Origin: a bacterium
GTDB taxonomy: Bacteria; Bdellovibrionota_C; UBA2361; RFPC01
Assembly: GCA_030431715.1 (NCBI GenBank)
Contig: JAUIIO010000020.1
Coordinates: forward strand, 1 to 64,000
Reading direction: 5' to 3'
DNA: 64,000 nt
Numbering within the stretch: position 1 is the stretch's first letter; each line of letters starts with the position of its first letter. A model generated the notes under the pieces. That model saw only the letters and a list, made by a program, of their open reading frames with translations. It was not told the DNA's origin and made no database searches. Of this stretch, positions 9,143-16,558 are shown one piece after another. The translations under genes and the position numbers were made by a program.

Positions 9143-10306
9143 ATGAAGAGGGCTCCATTCTCACTTTACGTGCATATTCCTTACTGCATTCAGAAGTGTC
9201 CTTACTGTGATTTTAATACTTATGCTGTTGCTCGTGTGCCTCAGCAAGAGTATATGAGGTCTGCTTTTGCTGAGTTGGATTACTATGCGGTGCAGCCTGA
9301 ATGGAAGCTGCGTCCTCTCCATACAGTGTACTTTGGTGGTGGGACACCGTCTCTGATTGAACCAAAGTACTATCTTCAGTTTTTTAAACTTCTTAAAGAG
9401 CGCTTTGAGATATCAAGTAATGCTGAGATAACTCTTGAGGCTAATCCGGGGATGCTTGATCGAGAGATACTCGATGGTTTTCTAGAAGCTGGATTTAACC
9501 GATTAAGTCTAGGGTCCCAGTCATTTCAACCTGAGACACTTGAAAAGTTGGGAAGAGTGCATACTCCTGATCAGATACATTTTAGTGTCGAGCAGGCCCG
9601 TATAGCTGGGTTTGATAATATTAGTCTTGATCTGATTTTCGGTGTGCCAGAACAGACACAAGAAAATCTAAGAGATGATATCACGAGTGCCATCGCTTTA
9701 GGTCCTGAACATATTTCCGCCTACAGTCTCACCTATGAAAAAGGCACGCCATTTTATAAGGCAAAAGCACAGGGAGTACTGCGTGCTCTCCCTGATGATG
9801 TAGTGGGGGATATGATGGAAGAGCTTATTGAACGTCTTACCGCCTCTGGCTTTGTTCAGTATGAAATAAGCAATTTTGCTCAAAAAGGAAAAGAGTCAAA
9901 GCATAACACTGCATATTGGAAACGTAGTGACTATCTCGGTCTTGGAGCCGGAGCGCACAGTTATTTCCGGAGTAGTGTTGATAGTGCGCTTCGCTGGTCA
10001 AATTATGCTTTACCTGTGGAGTATATGAATCAAGCGACGGCTTTAGGTAGCGCCCTTTCATGGTCAGACGTACTGAAACCTGAAGATCTCCTCTTTGAAT
10101 TTTTCTTTCTGGGATTACGTAATCTTGAGGGGGTAAGTCTTAGAGATTTTAAGAAAGAGTTTTCACTCGATCCTTTAGAGCGATACGGCCCCACCATAGA
10201 GAACCTCAAAGAGGCAGGATTACTAAAAGTAAAATCTGATAAAATAGCCTTAAGCCCTGAAGGGGTGCTGGTAGCAGACAGCGTCATCGAACAATTCGCG
10301 GCATAA
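9143..10306 (+). CDS. hemW: radical SAM heme chaperone HemW
   Basis: A 387-residue radical SAM protein formerly annotated as oxygen-independent coproporphyrinogen oxidase. It opens with YVHIPYC and the cluster motif CxxxCxxC at 15-22, followed by DFNTY. True HemN has an extra cysteine directly after the motif, and its absence here fits HemW, which delivers heme to respiratory proteins. The SAM-binding YFGGGTPSL is near 63-71. The C-terminal HemN_C domain, with FFLGLRNLEGVSL, is present. It follows mpl closely and ends the rightward operon at a short hairpin. Confidence 0.93.
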   Translation: MKRAPFSLYVHIPYCIQKCPYCDFNTYAVARVPQQEYMRSAFAELDYYAVQPEWKLRPLHTVYFGGGTPSLIEPKYYLQFFKLLKERFEISSNAEITLEANPGMLDREILDGFLEAGFNRLSLGSQSFQPETLEKLGRVHTPDQIHFSVEQARIAGFDNISLDLIFGVPEQTQENLRDDITSAIALGPEHISAYSLTYEKGTPFYKAKAQGVLRALPDDVVGDMMEELIERLTASGFVQYEISNFAQKGKESKHNTAYWKRSDYLGLGAGAHSYFRSSVDSALRWSNYALPVEYMNQATALGSALSWSDVLKPEDLLFEFFFLGLRNLEGVSLRDFKKEFSLDPLERYGPTIENLKEAGLLKVKSDKIALSPEGVLVADSVIEQFAA

Positions 10307-10329
10307 AAGTCATTGGAGCGCAAAAGTTA

Positions 10330-10348
10330 CCTCCGGCTCTGCCGGAGG
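10330..10348. terminator. short GC-rich hairpin after hemW
   Basis: A perfect 8-bp stem, CCTCCGGC/GCCGGAGG, with a three-base loop lies 24 bases after the hemW stop. There is no T-run after it, so it may be a weak or Rho-assisted stop, or part of a repeat, rather than a classical intrinsic terminator. Confidence 0.4.
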
Positions 10349-10399
10349 CCCCGTAGAGTTTGACAGTATCAGAGAGCAACAGAAAACTTAAGAGCAATG

Positions 10400-10498
10400 G
10401 TCATTGCGAGGAGCTGAGGCGTCAGCCGAACGACGAAGCAATCTCCTCGCCCTAGCTGTAAATTTCTATTCGAGCCCCGGGGATTGCCAAAGTGTTTA
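10400..10498. repeat. dispersed palindromic repeat, 'gtcattgcgaggagctgag' family, decayed copy
   Basis: Begins gtcattgcgaggagctgag, continues with cgaacgacgaagcaatctcc, and closes with ggggattgcc. The same start and inner motifs occur in the longer copy at 33887-34022. The second outer arm is missing here, so this looks like a half or decayed copy. It fills most of the gap between hemW and the gene at 10555. Confidence 0.65.
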
Positions 10499-10554
10499 GC
10501 CAAAGTTTTTTTGCGTTTTTGGCGGTTAATAATGAAACAGGACGAAAATTTAAG

Positions 10555-11484
10555 TTACTTTTTAGCCCCAGTTAGCGGCTCTTCGAGGCAGATGCTTGAA
10601 GACTTGCCATCGATATTAAGCTTTCGAATATAAGAGATCTTTACAATTTCTTCATTGAGGTAATCAAAGAATATAAAATCGCTTCCTTCTGATCGGAGGG
10701 GTATGTAGTTCTCAGAGGAAAGCCCTTTCTTTTTCCACTCAAGTGCCACTTTTTTTAGTGCTTCGCGGTCAAGTTTTGAGAGCTCTTCTCTCGTATGTTT
10801 GCGAATAAGAATCGATCCCAGCTCGCTACACTTGTTAGAAAACGTTGAGACGATACCAACCTTATCGATATTGACATTTACATCTCCTAACATAAGTTTT
10901 TGATCGGAGGTTACCCGGTAATCGCGAATGGCATCGTTCTTAAGAGCATTCGCCTCAAAGAGTATGGCGTTTTCCCCCGACCTATTTAGCACTTCAAGGG
11001 TTCCGAGGAATGCGAGGAGGGAGAAATCGTCTTTTCCGTTTTGCTCTACGATAGAAAGATAAGGGTTGCCACTACTCTGATCGAGAGATATCCGTGGAAA
11101 TGGTTTATCTCCAAGTTTGAGTGTGAGGCTACCTTGAATTGAGTACGTCTCCGCTCCTACGTGCATGTCAGTAAAGCGTTTTTTGGTAGGACTAAATTGC
11201 AGAAAGACACTGTAGGAGCCCTTTGCCGGTAATGACTCAATATCAAAAAGTTGTAGCGGATGAGCTTCGCCCGTAATGATAAATATGCCAGAGACTCCTT
11301 CGATATCCGGTACGACAATTACTTTTGTGTGCTCGTTCGTTTCTTGGTAGGTGAAGAGTCCTGTTTTTATAAACTCTGCTTGCGCAGTGCCACTGATGAG
11401 AAGGCACCAGAAGGCCATTAGCAAAAATGAGCCGGTCACGTGGCGACGTACCCCGCCTGATGAAGTGTAAGATTCTGGTTTCAT
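10555..11484 (-). CDS. secreted or periplasmic protein of unknown function
   Basis: A 309-residue protein with a long basic N-region followed by a hydrophobic signal core (FLLMAFWCLLISGTAQA) and a likely cleavage site after AQA near residue 36. The mature part alternates short beta-like strands (TKVIVVPDIEGVSGIFIITG) with polar segments and ends in a charged helical region. I recognise no family. It points left, away from the protein at 11709, with a 224-base gap that can hold promoters for both. Confidence 0.65.
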   Translation of the reverse strand: MKPESYTSSGGVRRHVTGSFLLMAFWCLLISGTAQAEFIKTGLFTYQETNEHTKVIVVPDIEGVSGIFIITGEAHPLQLFDIESLPAKGSYSVFLQFSPTKKRFTDMHVGAETYSIQGSLTLKLGDKPFPRISLDQSSGNPYLSIVEQNGKDDFSLLAFLGTLEVLNRSGENAILFEANALKNDAIRDYRVTSDQKLMLGDVNVNIDKVGIVSTFSNKCSELGSILIRKHTREELSKLDREALKKVALEWKKKGLSSENYIPLRSEGSDFIFFDYLNEEIVKISYIRKLNIDGKSSSICLEEPLTGAKK

Positions 11485-11600
11485 TCTCAGTCCCTGTACA
11501 TATTGTCGTATCTAATTCGTGAGTGCTTTAGCTCTCAATATGCGTATGAGCCTGTATTTAAACGGCGTTCTGCGCGCGTGTGCTATGTTTCTAACTGAGC

Positions 11601-11606
11601 TATAAT
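11601..11606 (+). promoter_or_regulatory. candidate -10 element for the gene at 11709
   Basis: A consensus TATAAT hexamer lies about 100 bases before the start at 11709, in the gap between two divergent genes. No good -35 hexamer is visible 16-18 bases upstream. The call rests on the -10 and its position only. Confidence 0.3.
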
Positions 11607-11708
11607 GATGTGATATCACAGGTTTCGTTTCAGTATTGCCGTATGAAGTGCTTATTATGGTCATCAGTTTGAGACTGAAGTGATTAGGATTTAAGTATAT
11701 TTCTCGCG

Positions 11709-13058
11709 ATGTCGATATTTTATGCGGGATTATGCCATAGGTTAAAGATGCAGGGAAAAACGCTAGAGATAAACCGCTTGTCGGCGGAGGGAGAAGTCCT
11801 TAAGTCGATCATGTGTCGTTCAGGGCGCGTCTCCGCTTTTCGGGCACAGACAGAGGAACTTCTCGAAGTTTACATGAAAGCTATTTGCGGTATAGCGGAT
11901 GAAGAGAAGTTTGCTGTGCTTCTTGATGGAATGCCTTTTCATCCATCTGAGCACTTCTTTATAGGATTTCATAGAAAGCCGCTCTCCATGCCGAAATCGG
12001 TTGGGCAAATTTTCGTTGACCTTGGTCAGAAACCAAATGAAGTCATGGAGCTCCTTGGGGAGTTTGGCCTTGCCGAAGTAGCAAATACACCAGTATCAGA
12101 ACTTGAAGGGGCAACGCTTCACTGTGTCGCACTTCTTTATGCTACGCACCGTAATGATAAGGTGCTTGTGGTAAAAGACCCATTTTTACCAGTTCCTGAA
12201 AAATACCGCGAAAAGTATGCCGCGCGTCTTACACAGTTTGCGTGGGGAGATCAGGCAATTGTAGTTGTCGTCAGGTTGTGCTGGCGCCCACAGAGCTGGG
12301 TAAGTAACGATCTCATTACGCGAATTCAAATCGACCAAACAGTGCGTAGACCAACGATTGGAATTGCGTCTGATAATCAGCTTAAAAGTCTTGTATCGCA
12401 GATTCGAAAAGATTTTGGTAGTGATTCAGATGGTGAAGCCGCCCCAAGAGTTCAAACTGCGAAGAAGCCTGTAGTAAGCGGATTTGGTGAAAGTAAGCTT
12501 GTATCTACAGGAATAGATCTCTTAAAAGTAGATAAGAGTCCTGCAGCAAGAGGTATTCTCTATCGTGCACTACCAGCACTTGGAATTTCCTGTTTAATAT
12601 TATCTGTAATGCTTGTTGCTTCCTACTTCATGCTGGAGCCTCAAGTAGCTGTAGTTGATAATTCAAGTTCGAATAGTTCCACAGAAAGCGTTTCGCAGTC
12701 TTCAAGCAAATCGCCGGAAAAGAGTTTAAAGGACGCGTCGGTTAAAGAATCAGAAGCGGTAGAGGATGGATATGTTCTTGCGAGCTATGATTCAGATGTA
12801 GAAAAGGCAGTGCTTAAAGCCTATGCGGGAGAAGTTACGATTAAGAAAGCCCCGGTTAGAAATACGTCTTCCTCGTCATCGTACAACCGTTCGTCTAAGT
12901 CGAATTATAACAATAATAAATCTCCTTTTCAGGCTTACAAGCCACCACCAAACTACAACCGAGCGCCGCCTCCTACGAGGCCCAATGCACAAAAGCCAGC
13001 TGACGCTGAAAAAGCCCGTGAAATCTTTCAGCGCCTACTTGAGATGCGTAAGCGCTAG
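11709..13058 (+). CDS. membrane protein with degenerate ABC-ATPase-like (pseudo-ATPase) domain
   Basis: A 449-residue protein. Residues 20-190 follow the order of an ABC ATPase although the catalytic signatures are lost. SGRVSAFRAQTEELLEVYMK then AICGI sits where GxVxxLxGxxGxGKSTLLKxICGL is expected, with RAQTEELLE in place of the P-loop. LLDGMPF, then SVGQIF (TV-x-ENL position) and VMELLGEFGL follow. SELEGATLHCVAL replaces the LSGG signature, VLVVKDPF replaces LLLDEPF, and VVVVRL ends without the switch histidine. Residues 240-285 are a linker, 288-308 a transmembrane helix, and the rest is a low-complexity tail rich in Ser, Asn and Pro. ATP hydrolysis is unlikely. A scaffold or regulatory role is inference. 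No ABC permease is adjacent. Confidence 0.6.
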   Translation: MSIFYAGLCHRLKMQGKTLEINRLSAEGEVLKSIMCRSGRVSAFRAQTEELLEVYMKAICGIADEEKFAVLLDGMPFHPSEHFFIGFHRKPLSMPKSVGQIFVDLGQKPNEVMELLGEFGLAEVANTPVSELEGATLHCVALLYATHRNDKVLVVKDPFLPVPEKYREKYAARLTQFAWGDQAIVVVVRLCWRPQSWVSNDLITRIQIDQTVRRPTIGIASDNQLKSLVSQIRKDFGSDSDGEAAPRVQTAKKPVVSGFGESKLVSTGIDLLKVDKSPAARGILYRALPALGISCLILSVMLVASYFMLEPQVAVVDNSSSNSSTESVSQSSSKSPEKSLKDASVKESEAVEDGYVLASYDSDVEKAVLKAYAGEVTIKKAPVRNTSSSSSYNRSSKSNYNNNKSPFQAYKPPPNYNRAPPPTRPNAQKPADAEKAREIFQRLLEMRKR

Positions 13059-13151
13059 TCATACACCGCCTATGCTGCCGGTAGTATTCCTTTAAGTTGC
13101 TAATATTATTGATATTGCGCTCTTTTAGTCTTATATCTCAAAGAGCTCAAC

Positions 13152-14120
13152 TTGGCCCATAACAAAAGTATGGGTATGAATACGTCAGTCATAAAAACGC
13201 CACTTGAGTCCTTTACGAAGGGACGTTGTGAAGTGTACGCCAAGCTTGAATCCTATCTGCCAAGCGGCTCGCTTAAAGATCGCATGACTGGTTATGCTCT
13301 TGATAAGATGATGACTGCAGGAGAGCTTAAGAAGGGGGACGTTGTTGTAGAAGCCTCTTCGGGAAACACCGGAATCTCACTTGCAAAGGCGTGCTTTGAG
13401 AGAGGACTCCATGCAATTATTTGCGTTGCATCCCATATCTCTGCTGAAAAGAAAAATCGCATTATTGAGCTCGGAGCAGAACTTAAAGAACTCTCTACTT
13501 CAAATAATACCGAGGCAGAGATTGAAGAGGCGAGACGTCTTGGAGCACTTCCCGGTCATGTCTTTTTTAACCAGTTTGAAAATCCATACCACCTTGAGGG
13601 CTATAAGCAGACACTTGTGCCAGAGCTTTTAATCCAGCTAGAAGAGCGCAAAGTTCGAATCGATACGCTCCTTGCAGGTATTGGTACTGGTGCAAGTATC
13701 CGTGCTGTCGGGGAAGAGCTTAGAAAGCGACATAACCCAAGCTTAGAAGTCTTTGGGGTGTCTCCTCATGCTCATCAAACAAAGATAGAAGGGCTTCATC
13801 CCGGCCATGTTCGCGGCGATTTTCCAATTTGGAGACAGCGCAAATCTGGCTTTGAAAATGGAAGGATACTCGTTCGCGATAAGAATGCAGTCAGAGGAGC
13901 TATACTTCTTGAAAACTTACATGGCATGGTGGTAGGCCCGTGCTCAGGAGCTCTCTATCACGCGCTTTCACTCCTTCCTAAGGCAAGGAGAAGAAATGTT
14001 CTCGTTCTTTTTTCTGACTCGGGAGATCGCTATCAGGGACTTTACCGAGATTATAGTGTCCGTGGCCGTGTGTGGGATAGTCCTGTGGTGAGTAACGATG
14101 AGTCGATACTGTTCAACTAG
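13152..14120 (+). CDS. PLP-dependent cysteine synthase / cystathionine beta-synthase family enzyme
   Basis: A 322-residue fold-type II PLP enzyme. The Schiff-base lysine is in SGSLKDRM (K42), the phosphate-binding loop precursor is SSGNTGISLA near 69-78, and the glycine loop is GIGTGASIRAVG. The C-terminal FSDSGDRY carries the residue that contacts the pyridine nitrogen. This is the CysK/CysM architecture, but the N-terminal NTPL motif reads KTPL and the substrate is uncertain (O-acetylserine, O-phosphoserine or another beta-substituted amino acid). The first possible codon is TTG at 13152. ATG codons at 13170 and 13176 also keep the whole fold and may be the true start. Confidence 0.8.
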   Translation: MAHNKSMGMNTSVIKTPLESFTKGRCEVYAKLESYLPSGSLKDRMTGYALDKMMTAGELKKGDVVVEASSGNTGISLAKACFERGLHAIICVASHISAEKKNRIIELGAELKELSTSNNTEAEIEEARRLGALPGHVFFNQFENPYHLEGYKQTLVPELLIQLEERKVRIDTLLAGIGTGASIRAVGEELRKRHNPSLEVFGVSPHAHQTKIEGLHPGHVRGDFPIWRQRKSGFENGRILVRDKNAVRGAILLENLHGMVVGPCSGALYHALSLLPKARRRNVLVLFSDSGDRYQGLYRDYSVRGRVWDSPVVSNDESILFN

Positions 14121-14191
14121 TACCTCATTTAAAGTATGCTGTATTCTCATTTTTGGTAGTTTGCGACTTAGAGAGGTTCAGAGAAGAAGTG

Positions 14192-14404
14192 CTAAAGGCC
14201 AAATGCTTTGAAATTGGTAAATCCTTCGGTGGAGAACCAGAGAAGCCCAATTCCTACAAAAACGTAATAGATTCCGGTGATAGATCTGCGTAGTCTTTGA
14301 TCCTGTCTGGTTTTAGAAGTGAAGGTGTATAGGATGCAAAGCGTGCCTCCTAGTATACAGAGCGGGCCGGATATCAATAGGAGAGAGTAAAATATGTATG
14401 ACAT
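14192..14404 (-). CDS. small two-helix membrane protein, unknown
   Basis: About 70 residues from the ATG at 14404. Two hydrophobic segments (SYIFYSLLLISGPLCILGG and GIYYVFVGIGLLWF) are separated by a basic loop (SKTRQDQRLRRS), the positive-inside pattern of a small inner-membrane protein. An upstream in-frame start at 14485 would add a less convincing N-terminus. No Shine-Dalgarno is evident. No family is recognised. Confidence 0.4.
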   Translation of the reverse strand: MSYIFYSLLLISGPLCILGGTLCILYTFTSKTRQDQRLRRSITGIYYVFVGIGLLWFSTEGFTNFKAFGL

Positions 14405-14589
14405 AAATCTGAATCTTTGGGCATGTTGATAGTTTGATGTGGTAAAAACATTACTAAAATACAATACGAAGTGTATTTTCACCAACTAGGGATAAGAAGG
14501 AAACGTATTATTTCTTAAATCAGATTTGTGAGTATGTTAGCCTCAATTATATAAAGGTAAATTTAAGATAGGGGGAAGCTGAATAGATC

Positions 14590-15105
14590 GTGAATAAAGG
14601 ACTCATTGTCATTGACGTGCAAGAGGGATTCCTCACTGAGAGCACTCGTGATGCAGCAGCAGCGATACTTGGAATGCTTGAAAGTAAGATTTTTAATCCG
14701 GTTGTGTTTACTCGATTTAAAAATGAGAAGGGCTCCCCTCATCAAAGAATTTTAGATTGGGATGGGATTTCGACGGAAGAAGAGTTTCAATTATGGAGCG
14801 AAATAGCTGGTCAGGCAGACAATGTGATTGATAAAAAGTCTTACACCGCGGTAACGCCAGAATTGCGACAGAAGTTCTTGGATAAAAATACTAAAACCAT
14901 TTACCTAGCAGGCTTTGACACAGATTGTTGTGTGCTTTGTACTGCCGCAGATCTTTTTCAGATTGGAATTCGGCCAGTTGTTCTGGCGGACTACTGTGCT
15001 TCAGGTGGAGGGGGAGAGTCTCATGAAGCCGGATTGAAGGCTTTGTCGCGTATAATAGGAAAGCAGAATATTATTCATGGCCTGCCAGATATGGAAGCTC
15101 TATAG
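14590..15105 (+). CDS. isochorismatase-like cysteine hydrolase
   Basis: A 171-residue single-domain hydrolase of the isochorismatase superfamily, which includes nicotinamidases and ureidoacrylate hydrolases. It starts at GTG with GLIVIDVQEGF, where D9 is the catalytic aspartate. The central lysine lies near residues 82-83. The nucleophile region is GFDTDCCVLCTA, with C114 in the family position, and the C-terminal DYCASGGGGESHEAGL matches the conserved helix cap. The true amide or ester substrate is unknown. It heads a run of four short same-strand genes up to 16493. Confidence 0.82.
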   Translation: MNKGLIVIDVQEGFLTESTRDAAAAILGMLESKIFNPVVFTRFKNEKGSPHQRILDWDGISTEEEFQLWSEIAGQADNVIDKKSYTAVTPELRQKFLDKNTKTIYLAGFDTDCCVLCTAADLFQIGIRPVVLADYCASGGGGESHEAGLKALSRIIGKQNIIHGLPDMEAL

Positions 15106-15190
15106 GGTCATTCACGATTATTGGAGTATAGTAGTCTTCATTGCTTATGTAATAGTATAAGTATATTTTTTAAACACATCAGGTACACAT

Positions 15191-15553
15191 ATGTCTTTTC
15201 TCTGGGATCTCATACAACAAAGGCAGATATCGAATCGTCAAAAGGAGAATCAGAAAACGCAGGGGCGAGTCCGTGAAGCTGCCTCAGATTTTCGATCGCT
15301 AAAAGAACAGCATGAGCAATTGAGTCTTGTATGTGAGGCGATGTGGGAGCTTCTGCGAGATTCTGTAGGAGTTTCTGAGACAATGCTTCTTAATAAAGTA
15401 GAAGAGATTGATCTGCGAGATGGGAGCCTTGATGGAAAAAACAACAGAGCTAGAGCTTGTAATGCTTGTGGAAGGAAGATAAATCCACAGAGAGGTCTCT
15501 GTTTGTTTTGTGGCAATAGAGATATCATCGAATCTGCTTGGGATAAGGTTTAA
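15191..15553 (+). CDS. coiled-coil protein with C-terminal zinc ribbon, unknown
   Basis: 120 residues. The N-terminal 60 are helical and charged (likely coiled coil). The C-terminus carries ACNACGRKINPQRGLCLFCGN, that is two CxxC knuckles about 13 residues apart, a typical zinc ribbon. No enzymatic domain is present, and a nucleic-acid or protein-interaction adaptor is plausible only as inference. It is followed 18 bases later by the SET-domain gene. Confidence 0.6.
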   Translation: MSFLWDLIQQRQISNRQKENQKTQGRVREAASDFRSLKEQHEQLSLVCEAMWELLRDSVGVSETMLLNKVEEIDLRDGSLDGKNNRARACNACGRKINPQRGLCLFCGNRDIIESAWDKV

Positions 15554-15571
15554 AGGCTCTTTGGTGTAGAC

Positions 15572-15952
15572 ATGTCAGAAGGTGTTGAGGTACGAGCATC
15601 AAGGATTTGTGGTCGGGGTCTCTTTGCTTGCAGGGATTTTAAAGCTGGGGAAGTGGTTCTGCGCTGGGATGTTTCTCATAGAATCTCTGCCGAAGCTGCA
15701 GATGCTTTGTCTGAAGAGGAGAAGAAATATACTCATCCCTATAAGGATGGATCTGTTATTTTAATGCAGCCGCCTGCAACCTTCATTAATCATTCCTGCG
15801 ATAATAATACTGAAGTAAGAGATTACTGTGATGTGGCTATCAGAGACATTGTCGCTGGTGAGGAGATAACCAGTAACTATTTTACAGACGGGGCGAATCA
15901 GAGTTTCGCGTGTAGCTGCGGCGCTGATGGTTGTAAAGGGAAAGTGAACTAG
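15572..15952 (+). CDS. SET-domain protein (putative protein lysine methyltransferase)
   Basis: A compact 126-residue SET domain. The N-terminal SRICGRGLFACRDFKAGEVV is the SAM-side motif. FINHSCDNNTEV has the NHSC pseudoknot motif at 73-76, and GEEITSNYF ends the domain where GEELTxDY is usual. A short post-SET-like tail has cysteines at 114, 116 and 121 (CSCGADGC), which with C76 could bind zinc as in eukaryotic SET enzymes. Bacterial SET proteins are known but scattered, so horizontal origin is possible. The target protein is unknown. The stop lies 4 bases before the next gene. Confidence 0.82.
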   Translation: MSEGVEVRASRICGRGLFACRDFKAGEVVLRWDVSHRISAEAADALSEEEKKYTHPYKDGSVILMQPPATFINHSCDNNTEVRDYCDVAIRDIVAGEEITSNYFTDGANQSFACSCGADGCKGKVN

Positions 15953-15956
15953 TGCC

Positions 15957-16493
15957 ATGAAATTCGTTTTCCTACACGGCCCACCTGCTTCTGGAAAGTT
16001 TACAATAGCGAATCTCCTTGAGAAGCAAGGGTACTGTAAGAACTTTCACAATCATCTTACCATTGATGTTGCAAAAGCTCTCTTTGAGTTTGGTTCTGAT
16101 GAGTTTTGGGGTTTGGTAGATGATCTCAGAATAACTTCCTTATCACATGCTGCTCGAGAAAATACTTCTGATGTCGTATTTACCCTTTGTTATAACCATC
16201 CAAAGGACATGGATCTTGTGCAGAGACTTAAGCGGGCTACAACAGAATATGGGGCTCAATTTATTCCAATTTATCTAGCCTGTGAGGTTTCTGAGCTTGA
16301 GCGTAGGGTAGTCAGTCCTCATCGTAGCGAGATGAAAAAGCTTTGTAATGTTACAGATATGAGGTCATATACGGCAACTCGCAATCACATTGCTTGCCCA
16401 ATAGATAGCTGTAAAACGATTGATACCACCTCTTTAGGCCCTGAGCAGTCAGTTAACAAAGTCGTAGAAATTGTTGGTTGGAAGGTGCGTTGA
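15957..16493 (+). CDS. P-loop kinase-like NTPase
   Basis: A 178-residue single-domain NTPase of the small-molecule kinase type. The Walker A is GPPASGKFT at 9-17, with Phe where Ser/Thr normally follows Lys and Thr one place later. The N-terminal strand KFVFLHG and the IPIYLACEVSELERRV region (lid arginines) fit the shikimate/chloramphenicol kinase-like group. The phosphate acceptor is not evident. It starts 4 bases after the SET-domain gene and is probably co-transcribed with it. Confidence 0.65.
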   Translation: MKFVFLHGPPASGKFTIANLLEKQGYCKNFHNHLTIDVAKALFEFGSDEFWGLVDDLRITSLSHAARENTSDVVFTLCYNHPKDMDLVQRLKRATTEYGAQFIPIYLACEVSELERRVVSPHRSEMKKLCNVTDMRSYTATRNHIACPIDSCKTIDTTSLGPEQSVNKVVEIVGWKVR

Positions 16494-16558
16494 CAGATAT
16501 TTTGGCTTTCCTCGGAATACTTTGATACCATTCTCGCTACACAGTCTTTAGGTCTTTC

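Noticed and set aside
12823..13095. Arg-rich 90-codon frame inside the pseudo-ATPase gene
   Set aside because: It lies in another frame of the Ser/Asn/Pro tail and has no ribosome site.
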